The notes under the pieces: generated by a model
The model's database searches: none
Told to the model about the DNA's origin: nothing
Seen by the model: the letters and a program-made list of their open reading frames with translations, nothing else
Program-made: the position numbers and the translations under genes
Part shown: positions 1 through 5,384 of the stretch, piece by piece
How the letters are laid out: the number at the start of each line of letters is the position of its first letter
How positions within the stretch are numbered: position 1 is the stretch's first letter
Source of the DNA: Candidatus Altarchaeales archaeon A3
Lineage (GTDB): Archaea; Altiarchaeota; Altiarchaeia; Altiarchaeales; Altiarchaeaceae
DNA: 5,384 nt
Direction: 5' to 3'
Assembly (NCBI GenBank): GCA_002083985.1
Contig: MTER01000194.1
Span: 1 to 5,384, forward strand

Positions 1-133
1 AGAACATAATCTTTTTGAATTTTCATAAAAATAATTGAAAATTCAGAGATAAAAAGTTGTATGCTTGGGAATTTTACCGGTACAACTCATTTAGTTAATT
101 TTGTCATCTTTCCACAAGTTATTGAGAAGTTAC
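1..133 (-). mobile_element. Right end of a probable insertion sequence (partial, runs off window)
   Basis: A 22-base sequence at 112-133 is identical to 2767-2788 and, reverse-complemented, matches 2675-2696 at 21 of 22 positions. The truncated hsdS reading frame runs leftward right up to its GTAAC edge, so host DNA lies on that side and the element must lie to the left, at positions below 134. About 110 bases inside the end, a minus-strand ATG at 24-26 opens the frame MKIQKDYV and runs off the window edge. This could be the start of a transposase, but eight residues prove nothing. The IS family cannot be named from what is visible. The repeat itself is certain; its assignment as an IS end is an inference from its copies and from the gene breaks at its edges. 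Confidence 0.5.
112..133 (+). repeat. Copy L of the 22-bp IS-end-like repeat
   Basis: First of three copies of the 22-base repeat, beginning CCACAAGTTATTGAG on the plus strand. It is identical to the copy at 2767-2788, and both are followed by one further shared C. The outer (GTTAC) edge touches the last in-frame codons of the hsdS fragment, and the stop codon of the restored hsdS frame (TAA, 131-133) comes from the repeat itself. Confidence 0.9.
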
Positions 134-386
134 CCTAAATTATTCAAATTTGTAGGACGAATTTGAATATAACCTTGTTCTGTTAAATCTTGTTCTTCCC
201 TTCCAACTCCAAAACCTGAAATAGTGTATTTACATTGATAGTTTTTATTTGAAACTTTGTGGTTTTTAAAAAACCGAAAACATTTTCATAATAATATAAA
301 GGGTCAAGCCGTTTTTCCACTTCGCTTTTTTGAAGTAAAAAAACTTTGTTTTTATTGAGTGTTGGCGATATGGAAAAATTGCTCAT
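134..386 (-). pseudogene. hsdS: Type I restriction-modification specificity subunit, N-terminal fragment, frameshifted and truncated
   Basis: HsdS chooses the target sequence of type I restriction-modification complexes. The ATG at 384-386 overlaps the rhuM stop codon by one base (TAATG), so the two were co-translated. The first 42 or so codons carry the usual HsdS opening, FLLQKSEVEKRLDPLYYY. The frame then ends early at 183-185. One frame over, from about position 265, the expected continuation is clear: ISGFGVGREEQDL and GYIQIRPTNLNNLG, a pattern I know from the start of HsdS target-recognition domains. One extra base in the T6/A5 run (plus strand TTTTTAAAAAA, 263-273) would join the halves. 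The restored frame still stops at 131-133 inside the 22-base repeat, leaving about 84 codons against about 400 in a complete HsdS. The gene is therefore dead in two ways, or the frameshift is a phase-variable or sequencing slip in a gene already cut. Confidence 0.85.
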
Positions 387-1408
387 TATTTCTTTTGCCT
401 CTTTGGGTTTAATTTTTTTGCAGTTGTTTCTATTTGTTTTACAAAGTGTTTTTCAACTTCGCTCAAATCATTTTTATATTTTTCTTTATATTTTTCATAC
501 TCTTTATTTGCTTTGTTTATGGCTTGTTGGTGGCTCACAGTTCCTGCATTTTGCAAAATATTATTCCAGGTCATTCTCATAAAATCGTTTAACCTGTTAA
601 TCCAATCTTTCATATACATTGGCTTTCGGTTCAGCGCCTGCAATTCTGCCAACTCTAAATAAGCCGTTACCATTCGGTTCAGCACATTCAATTCATCTGC
701 GTTCAGATAGTTTTTGGCTATTTCGGTTTCTTGCTTTGTCGGCTTGTTTCCTTTGATGTGGGTTAAACCAAGATTGGGTTTTTTAGCATCTATCCGTTGA
801 TAAATAATTTCTGCTGCGGTATGTCCGTGTGCAGCCCAGTGCATTTTGTTTTGTACGGTTTGAAAAAACTGTATGGATATTTCTAATTTCGGGTCGTAAT
901 CAATACTGGTAGCATAAATATCCAGCACCTTACGCCAAAAAACTTTTTCGGAAGAACGAATATCACGGATGCGGGCAAGTAATTCTTCAAAATAATTGCC
1001 GCCACCAGCTTGCTTGAGCAATTCGTCATTCATTGTAAATCCTTTTACAATATATTCTCTTAACCTTGCCGTAGCCCACTGTCGAAACTTGGTGCCTTGA
1101 TAGCTTTTTACGCGATAGCCAACAGAAATTATTACATCAAGGTTGTAATATTTTACAGATTTTTCTTGTGTTTTTCCCTCTATAGCACCGTGTTGAGTGG
1201 TGTGTCGGAATTCCCGACATACCACATTTTCTTCCAATTCTCCTTCTTTAAACACATTAGCAATGTGCTCCGTAATGGTGCTTCTGCCTTTTGCAAACAA
1301 GGTGGCTATTTGCTCTTGTGTAAGCCAAACGGTTTCATCTTCCAAACGGGTTTCTATTTTGGTGTTCCCGTCTTCTGTTTGGTAAATTATGATGTTGGTG
1401 TTTTCCAT
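386..1408 (-). CDS. rhuM: RhuM family protein (virulence_RhuM), embedded in the hsd operon
   Basis: A full-length 340-residue member of the RhuM family, named after a gene in a Salmonella pathogenicity island; its biochemical function is not established. It has no signal peptide or membrane segment, so it should be cytoplasmic. Residues 26-50 (TVWLTQEQIATLFAKGRSTI and following) look like a helix-turn-helix. Residues 85-124 contain the family signature VKYYNLDVIISVGYRVKS, then FRQWATARLREYIVKGF, which resembles the DNA-binding part of phage KilA-N/BRO-type proteins. The C-terminal half has HGHTAAEIIYQRIDAKKPNLG (195-214, part given) and ends in a Lys/Glu-rich helix (about 298-340). It starts two bases after the hsdM stop and its own stop overlaps the hsdS start, so it is translated within the type I operon. 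Such extra genes between hsdM and hsdS are common in Bacteroidota. A role in controlling or accompanying the restriction complex is inference. It is intact although both neighbours are broken. Confidence 0.9.
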   Translation of the reverse strand: MENTNIIIYQTEDGNTKIETRLEDETVWLTQEQIATLFAKGRSTITEHIANVFKEGELEENVVCREFRHTTQHGAIEGKTQEKSVKYYNLDVIISVGYRVKSYQGTKFRQWATARLREYIVKGFTMNDELLKQAGGGNYFEELLARIRDIRSSEKVFWRKVLDIYATSIDYDPKLEISIQFFQTVQNKMHWAAHGHTAAEIIYQRIDAKKPNLGLTHIKGNKPTKQETEIAKNYLNADELNVLNRMVTAYLELAELQALNRKPMYMKDWINRLNDFMRMTWNNILQNAGTVSHQQAINKANKEYEKYKEKYKNDLSEVEKHFVKQIETTAKKLNPKRQKK

Positions 1409-1410
1409 TT

Positions 1411-2674
1411 TTATTTTTCTGTCTTGTTAATGTGAGTAATGAACCTTGAAAGTTCTTTTCCTATTTCAATCAGTTCGTTGTTGCCTGTGTTTCTTCTGGT
1501 AGCGTCATAGCCGATGTCCTCTGCTATTGCCATAAAAATCGGGTAGTCGTCAAGTGTCTGCTGTTTGGCTGTAAAATATTTTTCAGTCATTTCTTCTTTG
1601 AGCAAATTTACTTTGTTGGTAAAAGTTGTCTGAACTGTGATTTTTGAGATTTTTATGATTTCGCTGATTTCTTTTTTACTGGTTTTCTGGTTTTTCTGCT
1701 TGGCTTCTTCTTCCAGCTTTTTAATTGCTGTGTTCTTTTCTTTTTCCCACTTTTCAAGGGTTTCAATAAACTTGCTGTCTTTCTTTAACTGTTCTTTCAG
1801 TTTTACTTTCTGATTAGAAATTTTCTCCGTTGTTTTTTCTTTTTGTTTTCGCAGAAACAAAACTGAACTTTTAACCCCCGCACCAGTTGCACTAAAAGCA
1901 GTTTGAGGCATTGAAACTACTGCAATTATCCGATACATTTCTTCAATGCTATCTCTCACATATTGCAAACTGCTGTAAGTTAAAATTCCATCAGGAATTA
2001 CAATTGCCAAATACCCATGTTCAGTTAAAAACTTATGACACTGCTCCAAAAACAAAATTTCTGTACTTTGACTATCTCTTGGTGTTCGCTTTTTTGTTAC
2101 TTCATATTTTATATCTAACCAATCTACATCTTTTGAACCTAATTCATATAGTTTTAAATAAGCTTTTTCGTTTAATTTAATAGAACTACCAAATGGTGGA
2201 TTTGTAATAATAAAATCAAAAGAATTGTACTTAAATTCTTTGTTGCCAGATTTGGACTGCATTTCGGCATCACTCAAAAGTCCGTCTGATGCAATCACAT
2301 TGGTGTGTCCGTCATCGTGAATAATCATATTCATTTTGGCAGTTCTTGCAATTTTGTCGTTTATTTCAATTCCGAATAAATTTTTTTCTGCAAAGTCGTG
2401 CCAATGATGGAAGTGATCTTTTTCTTCTTTTATCTTATCATAAAAATCATTTGCTTGCTCTCTCACTTTATCTAAGGCGTGTAAAAGAAAACCGCCACTA
2501 CCACAACTTGTATCTAAAACCTTGCTATTATTATTTATTGGCAAACTGCTAACGATAAATTTTACAATTGGTCTTGGTGTAAAATATTGTCCAAATTCTC
2601 CACGAAAAAAACTACCCATAAAAGTTTCAAATGCTTTTCCTTTGCTATCAAGGTCTGTTTTATTAAGGTTTATA
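1411..2674 (-). pseudogene. hsdM: Type I restriction-modification DNA methyltransferase subunit, 5'-truncated
   Basis: HsdM is the S-adenosylmethionine-dependent N6-adenine methylase subunit of type I systems, working as M2S or R2M2S. An ATG at 2617-2619 would give 402 residues, but coding clearly continues upstream: the codons from 2676 down to 2620 read NLNKTDLDSKGKAFETF, which leads into MGSFFRGEFGQYFTPRPIV, the usual HsdM sequence. That ATG is therefore internal, and the frame meets a stop (2683-2685) inside the 22-base repeat. The missing part is the N-terminal helical domain with the true start. Motifs numbered from the internal Met: motif I DTSCGSGGF at 36-44 (commonly DPACGSGG), GIEI at 83-86, motif IV NPPF at 140-143. 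Residues about 258-325 are a Lys/Glu-rich probable coiled coil, as in the C-terminal part of HsdM. The catalytic core is present but the protein is unlikely to assemble normally. Confidence 0.88.
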
Positions 2675-2696
2675 GTAACTTCTCAATAAGTTGTGG
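2675..2696 (-). repeat. Copy M of the 22-bp IS-end-like repeat (left terminal repeat of the MITE)
   Basis: It begins GTAACTTCTCAATAAG on the plus strand and is inverted relative to the other two copies. It differs from them at one base (G for C at repeat position 16). Its outer edge is the point where hsdM coding sequence ends. Confidence 0.9.
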
Positions 2697-2766
2697 CAAA
2701 TAAATTTTGTAACTGCTCATTTTATAAAAAACAAATACAAAAAATGCAAAACAAATTATATATTTC

Positions 2767-2788
2767 CCACAAGTTATTGAGAAGTTAC
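2767..2788 (+). repeat. Copy R of the 22-bp IS-end-like repeat (right terminal repeat of the MITE)
   Basis: Identical to copy L at 112-133, with one more shared base (C) on the outer side. It lies just beyond the 3' end of the restriction endonuclease gene. Confidence 0.9.
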
Positions 2789-2798
2789 CATATTATAT

Positions 2799-3860
2799 TT
2801 AAATAAAATTTTTATTTATCAAAATACTAAATCCATTTGTTTTTGCCTCTTTTTTCAAAACTTCTAACATCTCTTTTCGAGGTTTGTTTACTCTATCAAT
2901 TTTGAATGTATTTGCTGTTGTAAGTTTCAGTATTGGGAGTGGAGTAAACTTCTCACTATTAATTTTAACCTCTTCTAAGTTTGTAAAAAGAATCATTTTT
3001 AGCAAACCATCTTTAATGTCCAATAAAGATGGCAATTTATCCTCTTTTGTGTGTTTCACGTCAATTAAATGAATCTCTTTATTGTGTAACTCAATTTCAT
3101 CAGAAGTAAAATAATAATTTCCGCCAAGATAATTAGTTATTGTAATTGTTCCTTTTGTTCCATTTAGGTGTTCTTTTGGTTGTACAGTTACACTTTCTCT
3201 TTTTTGTGCCATTTCTGCAAGGTTTCTAGAAAGTTTCATAAAAGCATCCTTTCCTTTTTTTAGGTACATTATTCTTTTTTCCGCCGACTTTTGGGAATGC
3301 ATCTCTACACCAACATCCCAAGAAATTTTATTATATGAATCTAACGCTTTTTTACCTGTTTCTGCGACAATATCTATCTGCGATAAATTCCAATGTAAAG
3401 CATCTGATTGGTAAGAAAGAAGTTTCTTTATCTGACCTTTAATGTAATCAATATCAAACCTCTGATTGGTTATCTTTTTGTCATATCTTGAGCTTCGGGT
3501 GGCATCAATATAATAAGCAATTATTACATAAATACCAAGCAAGCTCATTAATGAAATTGTATCCCATTGTAAAAAATCTCTGTCACCGTCTTTTCCTTCA
3601 TCTTTCATGATTGGTATTATAGTTACTTTTTTTCCTACAAAAGACAATGAATCATAAACTCTTGCATAAGGATATGATCTTGTTCTTTTTGCAGATACCC
3701 ACCAACTTAAAGCAATTTGGTTTCTATCATCAATCTTTAAGATGAAGGTTGCATTATTTGATAATGCTTTATCTAACTCTGCAAAATTAAAAGTGTTCAA
3801 TTCTCTGCACAAAAGAGGAGTATATTTTATTCCTTTGATTTTAGCGGATATATCGTTCAT
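2799..3860 (-). CDS. Probable type II restriction endonuclease, partner of the adjacent methyltransferase
   Basis: A soluble protein of about 353 residues that I do not recognise as a named enzyme. Its function is inferred mainly from translational coupling to a DNA methyltransferase: ATGA at 3857-3860 is both its start and the methylase stop. Numbered from that Met, a candidate PD-(D/E)xK site lies near the C-terminus: SDEIEL (253-258) followed by IHLIDVKH (263-270), giving E257-x9-D267-V-K269 on two predicted beta strands. A second striking block at 79-118 reads VTIIPIMKDEGKDGDRDF, then LQWDTISLMSLLGIYVIIAYY, acidic residues followed by hydrophobic strands that could belong to the nuclease core or to recognition. 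An ATG nine bases upstream (3867-3869, three more residues) is possible, but AAGGA at 3869-3873 sits eight bases before the 3860 start and overlaps the upstream one, so I prefer 3860. The length suits a type II enzyme and the C-terminus seems complete. Function is likely but unproven. Confidence 0.75.
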   Translation of the reverse strand: MNDISAKIKGIKYTPLLCRELNTFNFAELDKALSNNATFILKIDDRNQIALSWWVSAKRTRSYPYARVYDSLSFVGKKVTIIPIMKDEGKDGDRDFLQWDTISLMSLLGIYVIIAYYIDATRSSRYDKKITNQRFDIDYIKGQIKKLLSYQSDALHWNLSQIDIVAETGKKALDSYNKISWDVGVEMHSQKSAEKRIMYLKKGKDAFMKLSRNLAEMAQKRESVTVQPKEHLNGTKGTITITNYLGGNYYFTSDEIELHNKEIHLIDVKHTKEDKLPSLLDIKDGLLKMILFTNLEEVKINSEKFTPLPILKLTTANTFKIDRVNKPRKEMLEVLKKEAKTNGFSILINKNFI

Positions 3861-4699
3861 TTTATCCATCCTTTTTTCCTTTCAATCAATTCAAAAGTAT
3901 CCTCATTTTTGTTTAAGGTTTTTTGTCCATTAAAACCTACTTTTTCTTTTATTATTGGAATTAGTGATTTTTTGATTTCAATACCTATACTGTTTCTTTC
4001 TAATTGTCTGGCCATTTTCATAGTTGTTCCAGAGCCAGCAAATGGGTCTAAAACAATTTCTCCTGAATAAGAGAATAATTTTATTGCTCTATAGGGCAAT
4101 TCTTCTGGAAATGCTGCAATATCTTTTTCTAAAACTTGATTAGGCATAACATTATTTATGTCCCATAAAGTCATATACCATTTTTTACTCTGAATTTCTT
4201 TTGTGTCCACTTTTGATTTTTCCCTGATATCGTTGGAAATTGACTTATACACAAATTTTCCTTTTTGGAAGATGATTATGCTTTCAAGAAGATTATCCGG
4301 ATAAAAATACATAGGATAAGGATTTTGTAAAATAACACCACTGCGCCTACTTATTCTTAAATAACCTTCAGGTTTTTTCCAGATGATTCTGTCTCTGTAT
4401 CTAAAACCAGCATCTAAAAATATCCTTGTTGCATCAGCAGTGATGGGAAATTTTTCACCATCTATTAACATATCATCTATATTAAGGACAAAAATCCGCC
4501 CATTCGATAATACTCTGTATAATTCTTTAGCAACTTTACGAAGGACTCCTAAATATTGCCCATAGTTCTTAAATAATCCTTTGTAATCAAAAGGGGCATT
4601 AAAATATGGCGGTGAAGTTACTGCAAGATGGATGCTTTCATCTAATATCTCTGACATATCCATACAATTTCCTATTATCAATTTATGATTTGTTGCCAT
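3857..4699 (-). CDS. Beta-class site-specific DNA methyltransferase (type II system)
   Basis: It transfers a methyl group from S-adenosylmethionine to a base within a specific DNA site, protecting host DNA from the partner nuclease. Motif order is beta class: catalytic motif IV TSPPY at residues 28-32, a target-recognition region in the middle (about 95-190), motif X AAFPEELPYRAIKLFS at 195-210, motif I DPFAGSGTT at 218-226, then GIEI at 239-242. SPPY is more usual in N4-cytosine enzymes than in N6-adenine ones, but does not settle the base. I take ATG 4697-4699 as the start because the family-like sequence begins there (MATNHKLIIGNCMDM, 280 residues). A GTG at 4730-4732 would add 11 residues unlike the family. 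It precedes the nuclease gene with an ATGA overlap, so protection can be made first. No controller gene or clear promoter was seen; an inverted repeat lies just upstream (4741-4884). Confidence 0.92.
   Translation of the reverse strand: MATNHKLIIGNCMDMSEILDESIHLAVTSPPYFNAPFDYKGLFKNYGQYLGVLRKVAKELYRVLSNGRIFVLNIDDMLIDGEKFPITADATRIFLDAGFRYRDRIIWKKPEGYLRISRRSGVILQNPYPMYFYPDNLLESIIIFQKGKFVYKSISNDIREKSKVDTKEIQSKKWYMTLWDINNVMPNQVLEKDIAAFPEELPYRAIKLFSYSGEIVLDPFAGSGTTMKMARQLERNSIGIEIKKSLIPIIKEKVGFNGQKTLNKNEDTFELIERKKGWIK
3869..3873 (-). promoter_or_regulatory. Shine-Dalgarno-like site deciding the endonuclease start
   Basis: The minus strand reads AAGGA here, eight bases before the ATG at 3858-3860 and overlapping the alternative ATG at 3867-3869. 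The spacing supports the 3860 start and thus the ATGA overlap with the methyltransferase stop. Bacteroidota often do without such sites, so this is supportive only. Confidence 0.5.
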
Positions 4700-4740
4700 T
4701 TTAACATTACTAATATTTTGGTGCTGACCCACTAAAATCA

Positions 4741-4884
4741 GGATAATTTTAAAATCATAAGGATTTTAAGTATCCTCTCAAAATTTTATGGTAAAACAAA
4801 AAATTTAACATTTTTCACTGAAAAGTAAAGTCACAAAACTCAATTTACCCTATTTTATTGAGGGGATACGATTTTAAAATATCC
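4741..4884. repeat. Imperfect inverted repeat upstream of the methyltransferase
   Basis: Left-arm blocks at 4741-4755 (GGATAATTTTAAAATC-like), 4771-4781 (TATCCTCTCAA) and 4791-4795 (GTAAA) match in order the reverse complement of 4870-4884, 4858-4868 and 4844-4848. The 4771/4858 block pairs at 10 of 11 positions, the exception being a possible G-T wobble. The left arm carries about 14 extra bases between its first two blocks. The central spacer is about 48 bases. It could be a worn mobile-element relic or a structured leader or operator for the operon. Confidence 0.5.
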
Positions 4885-4899
4885 AAGCATCAGCGAGGT
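4876..4899 (+). repeat. Diverged direct repeat A, copy 1
   Basis: Matches 5325-5348 at 20 of 24 positions around the core AAAATATCC(A/G)AGCATC. It overlaps the outer end of the inverted repeat. Confidence 0.55.
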
Positions 4900-4924
4900 T
4901 ATTATATATTTGTTTTTTTACCAA

Positions 4925-4949
4925 TATTTTTATGAATATAATGTTTGAA
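4925..4949 (+). repeat. Direct repeat B, copy 1
   Basis: Matches 5238-5262 at 23 of 25 positions (TATTTTTATGA, two variable bases, ATAATGTTTGAA). It is too well kept to be explained by AT-richness alone. Confidence 0.6.
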
Positions 4950-4993
4950 CTCAAGTTTTGCATTTTGAAAAATTTACTTGCCTAAAAATTAGT

Positions 4994-5021
4994 TTTTTTG
5001 TATTTTATTTTTTGTATTTTA
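4994..5021 (+). repeat. Two exact tandem copies of a 14-bp unit
   Basis: TTTTTTGTATTTTA occurs at 4994-5007 and again at 5008-5021. Thirteen bases of it recur at 5140-5152. It is likely a slippage product or simple sequence in AT-rich DNA. Confidence 0.6.
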
Positions 5022-5237
5022 TAAAGGCAAACATATAGTAAGCTTTAATTTGCCAAAAAAGTAAAACGTAAAACTTCGGATATTTGAAATTAAATTGTAA
5101 CTATTCAACCACCCCAAAAATCATTGGTAAATTTTTTGGTTTTTTGTATTTTTTGAAATTTTCACAGGTAATTTAAAAATCCAATAGATTTTTAAAGATT
5201 AAAAACCTGCAGTTTTTAGTAATTTTTGTATAGTTAC

Positions 5238-5262
5238 TATTTTTATGAGCATAATGTTTGAA
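5238..5262 (+). repeat. Direct repeat B, copy 2
   Basis: Second copy of repeat B, 313 bases after the first and in the same orientation; the two differ at two adjacent bases. Confidence 0.6.
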
Positions 5263-5324
5263 ATTAAATTTATAATGTTCAATTTTAAAATTTCTTTTAA
5301 GCATTTTCAAATCGCAGAAATTTG

Positions 5325-5348
5325 AAAATATCCGAGCATCGGTAAGGT
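5325..5348 (+). repeat. Diverged direct repeat A, copy 2, with a small palindrome
   Basis: Second copy of repeat A. It contains the short dyad CCGA-GCA-TCGG at 5332-5342, which is not preserved in copy 1. Confidence 0.5.
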
Positions 5349-5384
5349 GAGATTTTTAAAATAGCCATCCTGAAATAATTAACC

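Larger units (their letters stand above)
2675..2788. mobile_element. 114-bp MITE-like element with inverted terminal repeats
   Basis: The ends are inverted copies of the same 22-base sequence (2675-2696 and 2767-2788; 21 of 22 match), and weaker matching continues inward for about nine more bases. The interior of about 70 bases is AT-rich and has no reading frame of note. Size, terminal inverted repeats and lack of coding fit a non-autonomous miniature element mobilised by an IS with the same ends, as suggested by the third copy at 112-133. The left edge cuts hsdM coding sequence; the right edge lies 10 bases past the stop codon of the nuclease gene. No convincing target-site duplication is visible (TATA on the left, CATA on the right), and hsdM does not resume on the right, so this is a rearranged junction and not a clean insertion. 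Confidence 0.7.
4733..5384. other. Gene-free, very AT-rich intergenic region with degenerate repeats
   Basis: No reading frame with protein-like sequence, no tRNA and no CRISPR pattern is visible in about 650 bases. Lines 4921-5100 contain 37 G+C in 180 bases (about 21%), well below the genes. The region holds an imperfect inverted repeat, two pairs of diverged direct repeats and a 14-base tandem duplication, listed separately. It must include the promoter of the methyltransferase operon, but I found no convincing Bacteroidota-type TTTG / TAnnTTTG pair at proper spacing. Confidence 0.6.

Noticed and set aside
1..31. Thirteen-base match of the reverse complement of 19-31 to repeat B
   Set aside because: The match stops abruptly and consists almost wholly of A and T; probably chance.
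346..582. Plus-strand open frame, hydrophobic 78-residue translation
   Set aside because: It lies opposite the rhuM/hsdS junction, and its hydrophobic composition is the usual shadow of a Lys/Glu-rich gene on the other strand.
1097..1435. Plus-strand open frame of 112 residues
   Set aside because: Antisense to the well-supported rhuM gene, with no domain-like sequence.
1411..2619. hsdM as a complete gene starting at the ATG at 2617-2619
   Set aside because: Family-typical sequence continues in frame upstream of this Met until the repeat, so the ATG is internal and the gene is truncated.
112..2696. The whole hsdS-rhuM-hsdM segment as a cargo transposon ending in the 22-bp inverted repeats
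   Set aside because: Host coding sequence lies on the GTAAC side of both copies, and matching beyond the 22 bases extends on the GTGG side, so the elements lie outside the segment.
2671..2792. Target-site duplication around the 114-bp element
   Set aside because: ATA occurs on both sides but is offset by one base on the right, and the two flanks belong to different genes, so it is not convincing.
4733..4870. Bacteroidota-type promoter for the methyltransferase operon
   Set aside because: A near match to TAnnTTTG exists around 4777-4784 on the minus strand, but its nearest upstream TTTG is at the wrong spacing.
5026..5054. Hairpin GGCAAA...TTTGCC as a terminator
   Set aside because: A six-base stem with a 17-base loop is weak, and there is no gene ending beside it.
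4733..5384. CRISPR array or structural RNA gene
   Set aside because: The repeats are few, unequally spaced and diverged, and no tRNA or other recognisable RNA pattern is present.

Overview
The window is an AT-rich accessory region made of DNA restriction-modification genes, with all recognisable genes on the minus strand. Hand counts give about 37-39% GC in the left-hand genes, about 31% in the right-hand pair and near 20% in parts of the right intergenic stretch. Low GC, Lys/Asn-rich proteins, mostly weak Shine-Dalgarno signals and a RhuM-type gene inside a type I hsd operon suggest a member of the Bacteroidota. That is an inference from style, not from a marker gene.

Reading along the minus strand from right to left: positions 4733-5384 hold no gene I can support, only very AT-rich DNA with diverged direct repeats, a short tandem repeat and an imperfect inverted repeat. 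Next is a two-gene type II restriction-modification unit that looks intact. A beta-class DNA methyltransferase (3857-4699, TSPPY and DPFAGSGTT motifs) is joined by an ATGA stop/start overlap to a protein of about 353 residues (2799-3860), presumably the cognate restriction endonuclease, with a candidate E-x9-DVK catalytic motif.

The left half is the relic of a type I restriction-modification operon in the order hsdM - rhuM - hsdS. hsdM (1411-2674) has lost its N-terminal part. rhuM (386-1408) is full length. hsdS (134-386) has a one-base frameshift in a homopolymer and is cut off after about 84 codons. Both broken ends, the 5' end of hsdM and the 3' end of hsdS, stop exactly at copies of the same 22-base sequence, which reads GTAACTTCTCAATAA followed by (C/G)TTGTGG. 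A third copy lies at 2767-2788 and, with the copy at 2675-2696, encloses a 114-base non-coding element between the two restriction systems. The simplest reading is that an insertion sequence and a MITE-like derivative with these terminal repeats drove deletions that removed hsdR, the start of hsdM and most of hsdS. The leftmost copy would be the end of an element extending out of the window.

Together the window looks like a defence-island segment in which a type II system sits beside a decaying type I system. The methyltransferase would protect host DNA from the partner nuclease. The type I remnant cannot be a working complex as it stands, but RhuM is still open and may persist independently.
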